Below, in pieces: positions 1 through 10,288 of a stretch of DNA of 64,000 nt. The stretch is taken from NCBI GenBank assembly GCA_020137815.1, contig CM035356.1:194001-258000 (forward strand), written 5' to 3'. The DNA is from Hormiphora californensis (Eukaryota; Ctenophora; Tentaculata; Cydippida; Pleurobrachiidae). A program made the position numbers and the translations under genes. The stretch's first letter is position 1; each line of letters begins with the position of its first letter. The notes under the pieces were generated by a model. That model was not told the origin of the DNA. It made no database searches and worked only from the letters and a program-made list of their open reading frames with translations.

Positions 1-29
1 AAATTTATTTCTGAACAAAATGGCACCAG

Positions 30-375
30 TGAAAAGTCTCTAAACATTCCTAAGTGGCTATAGCCGTATGGCCAAAACGGCTATGTGCAGATTCTAATTA
101 TCCAATATCTAATTAACCAAATGAGATAGAGACTTAATTCCGGCACCTACCCCCACTAATGCGAAGACGCTACACATTTTAATGCCCTTGATTTTGTCTC
201 TACTCCTTCCTAACATGGCTATAGCCATATTGCCAGCAAAGGCTATGCGCATACCTAATTCCAATTATCTAATTAACCAGATGAGATAGAGACTTAATTC
301 CAGCACCTACCCCCACTAATTCGAGGACGCTGAACACTTTGGTGCCCTTGATTTTGTCTCTACTCCTTTCCTAAC
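30..375. repeat. Imperfect direct duplication of about 175 bp
   Basis: Two similar units (about 45-210 and 220-375) share the words 'agatgagatagagactt', 'cacctacccccactaat' and 'cccttgattttgtctctac'. A diverged relative of the same text lies inside the G-tract element at about 31990-32100, so this is probably transposon-derived. No coding sequence is seen. Confidence 0.7.
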
Positions 376-559
376 GGTAGTTACGCTTTTGGCTGAAAGG
401 GGCGTGGCCGGAATGACCCCCCCCAACGGGTAGAGCTAGAACTTTTTTTTGGTGGCTTAGGGATCCCTGGCTAACATTTAGTGAAGGAATTAGCTTGCCC
501 CCCAAAAATATGAGGTCATGGCAAGAATTCAATAGATTAGGTGGAGAAAAAAATACAAT

Positions 560-1018
560 GCGGACGTACGTGCGCGTTGGCAGGCTGTTTACATGTTATT
601 GTATGTCTCTCTCTGTTTACATGTTATTGTATGTCACTCTCTCTGGAAAAACCGCACGTGCGGTTGCGCCGCGCGAGATAACTCTTTCTCAAGGGGGAGA
701 AAAGAGAGAGACGCACATTAACGTTATACTCAAATATGTGCTCTATCGGGATTAATGATTACAGGAGAACGGCTTGAAATATCTCTTAGAGTCTCCGGAT
801 GGTTACTCAGGGACCTAGAGCTACTTTTGACAACCCATGGTTTTACCCCAAGTTGAAAAAAAATGTTCGGTTTTTGTTATGATCAACAACATTTCAAACT
901 GCTGATTACACCAAGATGAAAACAGTTGTTGAAAAGTAACACCTGTTTAGAGGTCGTGTCGAGGCTCTAAACAGATGTGACAAAAACTGGAACAATTGGG
1001 AGAGGTCGATGTAGTTAC
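560..1018. mobile_element. Half copy of the 42.1-43.0 kb foldback element
   Basis: This stretch matches one arm plus the interior of the foldback element at 42144-42975. Shared text includes the CACGTGCGG-containing centre, 'catggttttacccca', 'ggtcgtgtcgaggctc' and 'gatgtagtta'. Only one arm is present, so it is a truncated or half-deleted copy. The short ORF over it is not a gene. Confidence 0.7.
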
Positions 1019-1039
1019 TAAATGCCGAGGATCATTAAT

Positions 1040-2306
1040 CTATATCTTGGTGCACTGGCATATTGGCCAGTTGCACAGCGTGGTCCACGACGTCAAAGAC
1101 GCAGTCCGCTTGATGAAACTTGATGAAACTTGATGAAACTTGATGAATAAACTTTATTACATAAAACATAACTGGTGTCAGTCCCCCTTTAGCCCGAACC
1201 ACTAGCACCCAATCCAAGATGGAATTCCCATTATGAGTCCTATAACCCTTAACAGGTGGATTGTCCGGGTCCAATGTCTCTGCCGTGTTGACCTCTTTCG
1301 GTAATGTATTCCACAACCGTGCGGCCCTCACACCGAAGGAGTTAATGTACTTAGTTGAGATAGACTTCTGTGCTCCGCTGTAGAGGGAAGGTACATTCGG
1401 CTCTGATGCCAAGCCGTTCATGGTGGTAGAACCGTGTATTCGTGCTATTCGGGGATGCACCATTGTAGCTCTTCCACATCTGTATGATGGTATAGCGCTC
1501 TCTTCTTCTCTGAAGGGACATCAGTCTCAATTTCTTCAACCGCTCCCAATAGTCCAAATGCGCCATATCCTCAATCCTCCTGGTAAACTGCCTCTGTACG
1601 CTCTCCAGAGCTTGTATGTCTCCTTTAAGGTAAGGTGACCACAAAGGTGAACAGTATTCCAGTTTGCATCTTATCAAAGACTTGTAGAGTGTCAGCATAG
1701 TGTTCACTGACCTATCCTTGAATTCTCGTAACGCCCATGCAGCCATCCTTCTTGCTTCGGATGATGTCTTCATGACGTGTGGTGTCCAAGAGCAGTCATC
1801 CGAAAGCAGGATGCCAAGATCTCTGACACTTTTTGGTGTTTGTATGTTGTTGCCCGCTGGTGTCACATACAAGCGTAGTTCATTGTGAAATGGTAATTCT
1901 CGAAGAGTGATGTCTTGTTCGTTCATAGTGTACTACCTCGAATTATTCTCATGGAGTCCATGCTTTTTGCTGCAGACCATTACTACCCGCTCTAGATCTG
2001 CCTGTAGTTCTTCCCCACTTTCTTCAGACACAATTTTCTTCTGTAATTTGGTGTCATCTGCAAATGTCCCAGTATCACAGTGCATGACCTGGCTTTGAAG
2101 ATCTGCTACGTAAGATGAAAGAGAATTGGTCCAAGCACTGTCCCTTGTGGAACATTGCTTCTTACCACCTCGAAGCTTGATTTCTCACCCTCCACAACAA
2201 CCGTTTGATACCTGCCTGATAGAAAATCTGTAATCCATGCAAGAACTTTTCCTCGGATTCCTAGTTTCTCGAGTTTAGCAAGGAGTATTGAGTGATTCAC
2301 TAACAT
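1040..2306 (-). pseudogene. Decayed non-LTR retrotransposon fragment (RT and 3' end)
   Basis: Read on the minus strand, 2306-2106 encodes reverse-transcriptase palm sequence with the motifs KLGIRGKVLAWITDFLSGR and NVPQGTVLGPILF. The piece at 1926-1351 encodes the post-RT region of Jockey/CR1-type elements (LGILLSDDCSWTPH, YCSPLWSPYL). The frames are broken and the 5' part is missing, so it is dead. A second fragment of the same family lies on the plus strand at 11500-11690. Confidence 0.75.
1108..1150 (-). repeat. Short tandem 3' tail of the LINE fragment
   Basis: About four copies of the 10-mer tgatgaaact sit at the 3' end of the decayed LINE. Short tandem tails instead of poly-A are common in several CR1/L2/RTE-type non-LTR families. 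Confidence 0.55.
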
Positions 2307-2606
2307 TCATCATCATACAAATATTTAATATTCCGCTTTGTAGTCTACTGCTAGAAGAGCACTTACATATGCTAAATCACACACAGGCAAAGCTAACGAC
2401 TTTCTAAAGCGTTTGCTACTTTTCGCGCATTTTGGACGTATTGCACCACGCGGCCCATGGCGCTTGTGCAGGCCGCAAACATAATGGAGTACCAGCCACC
2501 ACTGTTACTGATATGACGTCCAGTTCTGAGCTTGAAAGTTGGAACGGCGCCGAAAATTTCTACGAAAAAAGGGTGATTTTGCAAGTGTAAATATTTTTTT
2601 CGCACT

Positions 2607-3038
2607 TTTTATTATTTTAGTATTTACTTGGATTTGGAAACTCGATTGCGCGGCGCGTCATTTCCGAAGAATAAGCGCGACTTTGTATTTGCGCGTGTTT
2701 GTAATGCTTACATTGAGTACTTCGTGTATCTGTTTCAAACTGCGCGCTCAGTTTTCAGTTCTGCATCCTGGGAGAAAAGTGAGACCAGTTCATTTCGTTG
2801 TTTGAACATGAACATGAATCGACAATAACTTACTTCCTCCAATCACATCACTCTCAAAATTAAATTTCATTCAGGGTCTTGCACACCATTTTCTATGTGG
2901 CAAAAATGAGCCATCCACTCTTTAAAAAATGAAGGAAAAATCACGAAATCACAGTTTCTGACGTATACACGAACACATATAAAGACTAGATTATAAAATA
3001 CTAAACTCTAATAAGTCCTTCTATACTTTGCTGCTATT
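2607..3038. other. Intergenic stretch, nothing recognised
   Basis: AT-rich sequence between the LINE fragment and the 3' end of the PGM2-like gene. It presumably contains that gene's 3' UTR. I see no canonical AATAAA on the minus strand close to the stop and no convincing coding potential. Confidence 0.4.
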
Positions 3039-5029
3039 TTAACTAGGTCGAGGTTTTAGATCGAACTTGGCCGGTTGTAGAAGATTCTCAATGATAGCTC
3101 CAACCAACTCATCCAATTCAGCCCTCATTTCCTTCTCGGGTACCGGGTTTTCAGGGGTCCTCACTATCTCACTATAATACTTGATCTTTGGCTCTGTTCC
3201 AGATGTCCGGAGGGTCACCAGACAACCATTCTCAAATGTAAAGGTGATCATGTGACTATCAGGGCACACAGGTAGTCGTGGTTTTAGATCTTCATAGTTG
3301 TTATCGTACCCAATCGTTAAATCTCTAATGGCGGTGATTTTAAATCGGCCCACTGCTTCGGGGTACCCTCCGTCCCTAATCTCGCCGAACATTTGGTCAA
3401 ACTTAGCGGGGTCGTAGCACAGGAAATAGGAATTGTTGGTGATATGCCGTCCATACTTGACGTATTGAGACTCCAGGAATGCAGATAGAGTTGTCCCTTC
3501 TTGATAGAGCTGGCACGCCTTGGCAGATAGAATGGGGCCAGCTGATATTCCATCCTTATCTAACACGTTCATACCATACATGTACCCAATACTCTCCTCA
3601 AACCCTAGCAGACACGTGTACCCATCAGCCTGTTTCTTCAGCGCCATGTTAGCCATCCATTTGAAGCCTGTGAGACACTCCTCGTAAAGAAATCCCTCCT
3701 TCTGGGCCATTGACCGGAGGAATTTAGAAGACACCGTACTACAGTTCATATAAATCTTTTCTGTCGTAGTGCCAGGATTACCAGCCTGATAGTTAGCCAG
3801 GGCGATCGCTCCAAACATAGCACCTAACTCATTCCCATTGAATACCCTCCAACTGCCATCCTCCTGTTTCTCTGCAGCCGCTAACCGATCTGCATCAGGG
3901 TCATTAGCGATAATTAGCCGAGATCCAGCTGTATCTGCTGCCGCCATGGCCAGATCGAGAGCGCTCTTACCCTCCTCTGGGTTAGGGTAGGCTACAGTGG
4001 AAAAGTTGGGATCTGGCTCTGCTTGCTGGGGCACGGAGACAAACTCCCGCAGCCCAAACACCTCAAAGGACCTCTTCATGAACTTCTGGCCTACACCGTG
4101 CATGGGTGTGTATGTGATTGTGAGGGGTCCAGTGCCATTGCGGTTCTTATCCATAATGTTAACTTCCAGGGCTCGGTAGTAATTCTCCCAGATCTCGTTA
4201 TAAGGATCGGAACACAGGGAGTTACCCTTCAACATATCAGTATCCCACGCAGCCTCATCGATTTCAAGGTTTTCCAGGATCTTTGCCGCAATTCCAACGT
4301 CATGAGGTGAAATGATTTGGGCACCATTCGACCAGTAAACCTGAGGAGAGATAGGGTCACAATACACGCTTCTCCAAACATTTATTCGCCTATTTAGTTT
4401 TGGTAACAAGCAAAAGTGTTGCCCAGATCCCCTTACCTTATATCCGTTATCATCTTTAGGGTTGTGTGACGCAGTGACCATTATCCCAGCACTGGTCTTG
4501 TAGTGAAGGCAGGCAAATGCAACGAAGGGTGTGGGGGTGATTGAGGAGAACAAATGGACAGGAATACCCTGTCTGATCATCGCTACTGCTGCTAGCTGAG
4601 CAAACCTGGAAGGAGTTGGGTTAGAATGTTAGGAGAACAACTAATTGAAAAACAGTTTCAGGTTGGTCTGGAAGTGGCTGACCGCACGAAGAAAAAACTA
4701 ATAATACATCTTCACCTTTCAGAATTGTGTCGAGCATCAAAACCAATAACAACACCTCTCTCCTTCACCACATCTCCCTGGACAGTCAGGAGATATTGAG
4801 CAAAACCCTGGGATGTTTGGATAATGGTAACATCATTCATACAGGAGTAACCAGCACCCATCCTCGCCCTCAATCCGGCTGTTCCAAAGGCCATCCTGTT
4901 CAGTAACACCGATGATAGGGCATCATAATCCCCAGATTTAGCGAGGCCCTCTAGCTCTGCCCTAGTACTGGCATTCCGATCTATGGAGAGCCACCTAGAG
5001 ACAGCAGCATCAACAGCGTCTTTTGACAT
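3039..5029 (-). CDS. PGM2: Phosphoglucomutase-2 / phosphopentomutase
   Basis: The protein interconverts sugar 1- and 6- (or 5-) phosphates in the cytosol (alpha-D-phosphohexomutase superfamily, PGM2/PGM2L1 branch). Exons on the minus strand are 5029-4716, 4605-4437 and 4340-3039. Phases match and give 594 aa, against about 612 for vertebrate PGM2. Visible motifs are AFGTAGLRARMGAG near residue 50, the active-site phosphoserine loop TASHNPKDDNGYK (Ser about 151), the metal loop NDPDADR, the sugar-binding GFEESIGYM, and the phosphate-binding RTSGTEPKIKYY near the C-terminus. All the family's key residues are present. The second intron (4341-4436, 96 nt) is a multiple of three and has no in-frame stop, so retention would give a longer readable protein. 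The start is set by family alignment; a pyrimidine-rich tract ending in AG lies 12 nt upstream. Confidence 0.93.
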
Positions 5030-5041
5030 GCGACAGACGTG

Positions 5042-5058
5042 CTACAGAGGGTGGGATT
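5042..5058 (-). promoter_or_regulatory. 3' splice-acceptor-like site just upstream of the PGM2 ATG
   Basis: On the minus strand the text cccaccctctgtag is followed by 12 nt and then the ATG. This is a good polypyrimidine-AG acceptor with no coding exon before it. It fits a spliced-leader addition site or the end of a 5'-UTR intron. Confidence 0.5.
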
Positions 5059-5525
5059 GAGATTATTATAGAGTTGAGATTTAGACACAAATAGAGCGGC
5101 CACGAGTTTGGGAAGTCAGAAGTGGATCTAGGGAAAATGGGTAGATACTAGATAGTATACAATGTAATGGAAGAGGACACGGAGGGATCAGTATTCAATA
5201 TTATATGGGTAGATGTGACAAACAGGAAGTATACCACAGCTAAGATTTATGCACCGAACGACTGGAAAAATGAAACAAAGTTGAGAGAAGTGCAACGAGA
5301 TTGAATCATGATATGTGTGTGGCCTTGCTAGACCCGACGGGGATGTAATTACATTTCAACTCTACCCCCAACCTAGCTTAATCCATTCCCTCTTCTTCTT
5401 CTCGTCCTCTACTTTTTAGCCTCCTCTGTCACAAAATCGCGTTATAATCCAAAGTGCGTTAGAGAAGCCAGAAGGTTAAGACGCACATTGCAGCACATCA
5501 AATAGTGGTGTCAAGAATCGATTAC
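5059..5525. other. Intergenic / PGM2 5' flank
   Basis: This is the 5' flank of the PGM2-like gene. I see no coding sequence, no clear TATA box and no repeat until the GA tract begins. Confidence 0.35.
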
Positions 5526-5870
<345 letters not shown>

Positions 5871-6346
5871 GAAGAAACTGGATAAATTCATAATGGTGTA
5901 AGTTTCTCACGGACCCAGTACTACTCAACCCCTAACCACACGAATCTTGCAGTGTGGCACCATCATTTCTCTACTACAGTTCCCTATCACCATGTTTCTT
6001 CTCATTAAATTGTGTACCCTCGTTTTCTACTCCGTTCTACAGTTGTTAATCATCCAACCTATAAAGGTACCTACTGAATACTTCACATTCTACTGTCTTG
6101 CTCTAACTCTCTCTATCGATATCATAGCATTAATATTATAATTGATCCCATTCTCTCTCTATCACCCCCCCCCCCCCCCGTCAGGCAGTTTACCAGCTTC
6201 CCAGTGAGAGTATAATCCAGGATTTCTCCGGACATGTCAGGTTTACATGTAACACGTGTATACGTGTACACAACTGTGCAAAAACATGTGTCCAGAATTC
6301 AGATAAATTAATAGTATGCTCTTCAGAACCTTCCACAGTTACCCAG

Positions 6347-6362
6347 GCTCTAATTGTTTCAG
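6347..6362 (+). promoter_or_regulatory. 3' splice-acceptor-like site upstream of the hydrolase ATG
   Basis: The text ctctaattgtttcag ends 10 nt before ATG 6373. If it is used, translation starts at 6373 rather than at the upstream in-frame ATG 6316, which would lie in spliced-out sequence. Confidence 0.45.
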
Positions 6363-6372
6363 GATTCAAGTT

Positions 6373-7290
6373 ATGCAGAGAACAGCCATGTTTGCCGAAA
6401 CGCTCGGACTCTGTCCCTTCTACCGCTTTATTCGCCTTCTCTACACCATCTCACTCCTCAAGAAACCGTCCCCGAACACCGTGATACTGGGCCATTCTAC
6501 CGAGGTTGAGGGGTATAACATGACGTCACCGCTTTATGACGTCATACCACACAGCAGGGTTTACGTGGTGATACACGGAGGAGGTTTTATCTACGGTTCA
6601 CCTTCAACCGTGTCCTTCTTCTCCTCCCTTCTCGCATCCAATGCTGATGGCTGCCCTGTTCTGGCTCTGAAATACCCGCTTGCCCCGGAAAATCCTTTTC
6701 CTGCTCCACTAATTTCCGTAATTCGGTCACTGAAGGAGATCAAGAGGCACTATGGCGGGAAAGTGAGGGTAATAGGAGTGAGTGCGGGTGCTAACCTAGC
6801 CCTCGCCAGTGCACTGTTTTTCGCCCAAACCAAGCAACACGATATCATTGATTCGCTAGTGTTAGTAGGTGGGCCTTATACAGTCAAACGTAACGGTTGG
6901 AGTTGTGAGCGATACGAACACGGCCCCAAACTAACACGAGAAATGGTGGAGCAGTACTGGTCACTATACCTTCCAACACAAAATGACGACAATGACGGCA
7001 TTGATGACGTAGCCGTGACAACAGAGACGGATCTATACAAAGTAAACCCTCATAAAACCTACTTTGTAAGCCCTCTCAATAGCCCGACCTTCACTGCCCT
7101 TCCTCCTACTACCCTCCTAGTTGGATGCAGGGATGTGCTACTGAGTGACACGACACGACTAGCCACCAAGATGAGGAATGACGGATGTGGGGTTGAGATG
7201 AGGGTGCTGGAGGGGCCTCACATTCACCTCGCCGCACATGATGTTGGCAGTTGTGAGGTTATAGCACGTGTTGTCACACAAGCCGAATAG
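6373..7290 (+). CDS. Alpha/beta hydrolase (HSL / arylacetamide deacetylase-like esterase)
   Basis: Predicted to hydrolyse carboxyl esters or acetyl groups. This frame gives 305 aa in one exon; an in-frame ATG at 6316 would add 19 residues. The family's oxyanion motif HGGG is at about 68-71, the nucleophile elbow GVSAG has Ser at about 137, the candidate acid Asp is in VGCRDVLLSD (about 254 or 259), and the candidate His is in EGPHIH (about 283-285). The triad therefore looks complete. YPLAPENPFPAPL is the usual HSL-like helix and loop after the first strands. Residues 1-30 are hydrophobic in part, so membrane association is possible. A separate ORF at 5992-6066 encodes a signal-anchor-like segment, but I could not join it in phase. 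The substrate is unknown. Confidence 0.85.
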   Translation: MQRTAMFAETLGLCPFYRFIRLLYTISLLKKPSPNTVILGHSTEVEGYNMTSPLYDVIPHSRVYVVIHGGGFIYGSPSTVSFFSSLLASNADGCPVLALKYPLAPENPFPAPLISVIRSLKEIKRHYGGKVRVIGVSAGANLALASALFFAQTKQHDIIDSLVLVGGPYTVKRNGWSCERYEHGPKLTREMVEQYWSLYLPTQNDDNDGIDDVAVTTETDLYKVNPHKTYFVSPLNSPTFTALPPTTLLVGCRDVLLSDTTRLATKMRNDGCGVEMRVLEGPHIHLAAHDVGSCEVIARVVTQAE

Positions 7291-7629
7291 AACTTCTTGT
7301 ATTAGTGGAAGACACATGAGGAGATAAACAAACATACAATGATTATTATGTCGATCAATAAGTAGGTGTGGAGAGAAACATGAAACACGGTGACATGAAA
7401 CTTTATATTGGTGGTGTTAGGGGAGGGTCGTTCAATCAGAGGAGAGAAATGGACACAAGATTTACTCCTATAAGGCTTAGAAATAACAATTATACATTTT
7501 AAATGTGTTGCAAATGAATAACTTGTGTTGTAACACGTTTTCAACAAATATAATAGTACAAAGTTGCACTGCAACCCACAACAAAACAACTCCTCGTTTC
7601 AATCACTACAGATCACTGAGTGTCAAGAT
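7291..7629. other. Convergent intergenic region
   Basis: Separates the convergent 3' ends of the hydrolase (+) and PSMD13 (-). It should hold both 3' UTRs. No canonical polyadenylation hexamer is obvious, and I see no gene in it. Confidence 0.35.
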
Positions 7630-8745
7630 TTAGTTACAGAGCAGCTCAGGGATCTTCTCCTCAACTTCCTTTACCGTTTTCTCGACAGCAGCACTCCACT
7701 GTTTGATCCTCTTGTTCATCTCTGCTATCTGCTTCAAATCCAGAACCCGGGGTTGTACCCACGTCAGGTTCACCACCTTCTCACACTCGTCTATACTACC
7801 TCGCACCAGGTTGAGAGATATGGCCTTCATTACCAGCAGCTCCACCTCCTCTACAGGCAGTTTAACAGCTGCTGCTACCTCCTTGAAAGAGATGGACCGG
7901 GAGGAGGAGGCTCGGTTAAAGGTTAACTCCATAAGCCCCAAAAGGGCACATTTCTGTTTTAGTGCTACCTCATTCCTGGCCAAGTCGGGTTGCTGAGTCC
8001 ACTGGGGTTGCAGCTCCTCCAATTTGTCCATATCTCCTCGGTTGAAGGCGAGAAGAAGCTCCACAATCCATGGACAGGCCACCTTAAGGGCATCCAGTAG
8101 AGGATGTGCTAAGAGCTCTCCAAAGTTGTAGACCTTGTCGCCAAGTAGCGCAGAGAGAGCAATGTGGAAAGCATGTTCTTGCTGCTGCTTAGCAGTCAGT
8201 TCATCAATATCAATACATCCCAGGTACCTCAAACTGTCCCTGTAGAAGTTATTGTAGTCACCCTTCACCTTGTAGTACTTGGCGCTCAGCTCGTAGAAAC
8301 ACCCGTGAACAGGTGTAACCTCACCCAGACTATCCACAAGAGACTCAAGGTTCTTGATCATCTCCTCAATTTCATCGATCTGACCATGATCAATTTTAAG
8401 GGATCCAATCTTTGACATGATCTTGATTTTAGCCTCGGTGTGACTGGTGATTTTCTTAAGAAGACCCTCGAGAAACTCCAGCCGTTGGGTGACAGGAACA
8501 TCCTCAGAAACGCACAGGCCGATAGAGCTCAGAGCGAGAGGACTGATTCGGTGATCAAAATCTGTGATGAAGACCTTGTACAACTCAGTTAGATGCCCAG
8601 ATTTGTGAGGTCCAACTTTGACGTATTTCAGAATTGACATAGTGACCTGATGCCATAGTTTTTTGTTGTAGAAATCTTCAATGACAACCCACTCCTGGGA
8701 CCTCTCACCGCCTTTCTGTTGGGTGAGGTAGTTCTGGATAGACAT
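7630..8745 (-). CDS. PSMD13: 26S proteasome non-ATPase regulatory subunit 13 (Rpn9)
   Basis: A scaffold subunit of the 19S lid, needed for lid assembly and ubiquitin-dependent proteolysis in cytosol and nucleus. It is a single exon of 371 aa, close to the roughly 376 aa of animal PSMD13. The N-terminal two-thirds is helical repeat sequence (WHQVTMSILKYV, YYKVKGDYNNFYRDSLRYLG, LGDKVYNFGELLAHPLLDAL). The C-terminal PCI/winged-helix part reads LMELTFNRASSSRSISFKEV and ends with VLDLKQIAEMNKRIKQWSA. No motif is missing. An intronless copy could be a retrocopy, but the frame is perfect and no poly-A tract or target duplication is seen. The AG of a pyrimidine-rich tract lies only 2 nt before the ATG. 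Confidence 0.93.
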   Translation of the reverse strand: MSIQNYLTQQKGGERSQEWVVIEDFYNKKLWHQVTMSILKYVKVGPHKSGHLTELYKVFITDFDHRISPLALSSIGLCVSEDVPVTQRLEFLEGLLKKITSHTEAKIKIMSKIGSLKIDHGQIDEIEEMIKNLESLVDSLGEVTPVHGCFYELSAKYYKVKGDYNNFYRDSLRYLGCIDIDELTAKQQQEHAFHIALSALLGDKVYNFGELLAHPLLDALKVACPWIVELLLAFNRGDMDKLEELQPQWTQQPDLARNEVALKQKCALLGLMELTFNRASSSRSISFKEVAAAVKLPVEEVELLVMKAISLNLVRGSIDECEKVVNLTWVQPRVLDLKQIAEMNKRIKQWSAAVEKTVKEVEEKIPELLCN

Positions 8746-8747
8746 CG

Positions 8748-8762
8748 CTAAAAAGTGTTATC
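8748..8762 (-). promoter_or_regulatory. 3' splice-acceptor-like site 2 nt before the PSMD13 ATG
   Basis: The minus strand reads gataacactttttag, then cg, then ATG. A 5' UTR of two nucleotides can only be made if an upstream or trans-spliced exon is added here. Confidence 0.5.
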
Positions 8763-9135
8763 GGTTTAAAAAAATTACTTAAATTGCGGTCAAGATTTAA
8801 AAAAAAGTTTTAGGAAAGATTTTGTGACTGGGTTAGAGCCAGAAAAGAGTTCGAAGGGCTTCAGATACGTTCAACGGGCTATTATTTACGAACTAGCGCA
8901 CCCATGGGGTGCGCCTCAAGTAAGGGCTTTTTGATAACCCAACCGGCTTCGCCGGGTGGTTCTTTTCGCCCCTTTCAACGTCAATAACACGGTTGTCATG
9001 GGGGCGCAATTATAATCTGGGTGCCTTGCAGCCTGTTTACAGGTGCGTGCTACCAAAAGAGTATACTTAGACCGACTTTTTTCAAACGGCTATAGCCATT
9101 GAACCACATGGCCGATTTGAGTAAACTAAACGGTA

Positions 9136-9286
9136 AAGTCGGATTTTTTGAAACTGTCACCCCCCTTTTCGTGCGCGGAATGTTTTTGCACGTCACATCA
9201 CATGTTAACGTGTGGTGTGCGCTTCAAAATGGATAAATTTCACATGCGCGGTCATTTTGGGGTGACAGTTTCAAAAAATCCGACTT
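9136..9286. mobile_element. MITE family A, intact copy
   Basis: A 151-bp foldback with TIRs beginning AAGTCGGATTTTTTGAAACT and ending in the complement, flanked by TA on both sides (9134-9135 and 9287-9288). TA target duplication with a non-coding interior fits a Tc1/mariner-type non-autonomous element. Other copies are at 9474-10130, 10289-10687 and 29645-29829. Confidence 0.85.
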
Positions 9287-9307
9287 TATCAGTTAGAGAA
9301 TCGATAG

Positions 9308-9371
9308 CCCTAACCGATAACCCCAAACCAAACCCTAACCAGACCCTAACGGATAGCCCTAACCCGTCGCG
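9308..9371 (-). repeat. Degenerate interstitial telomere-like repeat (CCCTAA)
   Basis: About eight CCCTAAC/CCCAAAC-like units on the plus strand (TTAGGG on the minus strand) inside element C copy 1. Confidence 0.65.
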
Positions 9372-9559
9372 CGCGCCAAAACTACGAATTGTTAGCAATG
9401 AAAGGCACCCAGATTTTAACGTTTTCCCAAATTGCACCACGTTCACAATTGTTCATGCCGTGGCGAATGACTAAAGTCGGATTTTTTAAAACTGTCACCC
9501 CCCTTTTCGTGCGCGGCATGTTTTTGTGCGTCACATCAGCTGTTAACGTGTGGTGTGCG

Positions 9560-9804
9560 TAGTGGGAGACACTAGCGTGGTACGCGCAAAAAAATGCGCG
9601 CCACACGATTATCATAATTGATGATATCTCCGGTTCCTGATAAGCTACAGAGTTTGTTTGGGTACCGTTGGAAAGGAAATTTCAAGCCCCATCGAATGGC
9701 GAAGGTTTGAAGTCTTTATCTTATCAGGAACAGGAGTTATGAGCCAAAACGAAATTGGTGTGGCGCACATTTTTTTGCGCGTACCACGCTAGTGTCTCCC
9801 ACTA
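9560..9804. mobile_element. MITE family B, copy 1
   Basis: A 245-bp element with roughly 40-bp TIRs starting TAGTGGGAGACACTAGCG and flanked by a GCG duplication (9557-9559 and 9805-9807). It is nearly identical to copy 2 at 10363-10607, implying recent activity. The autonomous superfamily is unknown; a 3-bp duplication occurs in CACTA and PIF/Harbinger-like elements. Confidence 0.85.
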
Positions 9805-9845
9805 GCGCGTCAAAATGGATAAGTTTCTCATGCGCAGTCATTTTG

Positions 9846-10100
9846 GGCCAGCGTTAAAATCTGGGTGTTTTGGGAGTGCTGACAAACGGTTTTTTAGGGT
9901 TAGGGCTAAAATAGGGTTAGGGTTAGGGTTGGGGTTTGGGTTGGGGTTAGGCCTTGACATTCCCTACCAGATAAACTTTGAATCAGCCAAAACGGTTGAG
10001 TGGTTTGGCGGTTAGAGCCATTTTAGTGAATCAACTTTTTTGGCAGCGCGCACCTGTAAACAGGCCTCCAAACACCCAGATCGTAACGGCGCCCGTCATT
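9846..10100. mobile_element. Element C, copy 2
   Basis: Inserted into a MITE A copy. It is bounded by 'aaaatctgggtg' and 'cacccagatcgtaa' in inverted orientation, with a TTAGGG-like tract inside. Ends are approximate. Confidence 0.55.
9893..9952 (+). repeat. Interstitial telomere-like repeat (TTAGGG)
   Basis: About nine units of TTAGGG or TTGGGG/GTTTGGG variants inside element C copy 2. They are borne by the transposon rather than marking a chromosome end. Confidence 0.7.
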
Positions 10101-10288
10101 TTGGGGTGACAGTTTCAAAAAATCCGACTTTAAAACCTAGTCAAATTAGGAGCACGGCGCGTTCATTATTTGCGCGGCGCACCCAAAAGTCATCCAGATT
10201 TAATTCCGCGTTTTGGGTGCGAGACTCAGAAATTTCAAAATAAAACACACTTCGTTTTTTTCAAATTCTGATAAGATGGCGTCATTTA

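Larger units (their letters stand above)
9005..9420. mobile_element. Element C, copy 1 (interrupted by MITE A)
   Basis: The ends carry 'aatctgggtg' (left) and 'cacccagatttta' (right) in inverted orientation. The left arm also contains 'gcctgtttacaggtgcg', which recurs inverted in copy 2 at 10030-10070. Degenerate CCCTAA repeats lie inside, and a MITE A copy is inserted at 9136-9286. Ends are approximate. Confidence 0.5.
9474..10130. mobile_element. MITE family A copy interrupted by MITE B and element C
   Basis: The left end (AAGTCGGATTTTTTAAAACT) is at 9474 and the right end is at 10130, both bordered by TA. MITE B sits at 9560-9804 and element C copy 2 at about 9846-10100. Removing them leaves sequence collinear with the intact copy at 9136-9286. 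Confidence 0.75.

Noticed and set aside
2393-2605. 70-aa minus-strand ORF (MRKKYLHLQN...)
   Set aside because: Has some protein-like character (SGGWYSIMFAACTSAMGR) but no family I recognise, no acceptor or signal near the start, and an overlapping plus-strand ORF of similar quality.
5947-6141. Hydrophobic ORF as a membrane-anchor exon of the alpha/beta hydrolase
   Set aside because: MFLLIKLCTLVFYSVLQLL is anchor-like, but no GT-AG pair joins it in phase to the hydrolase frame.
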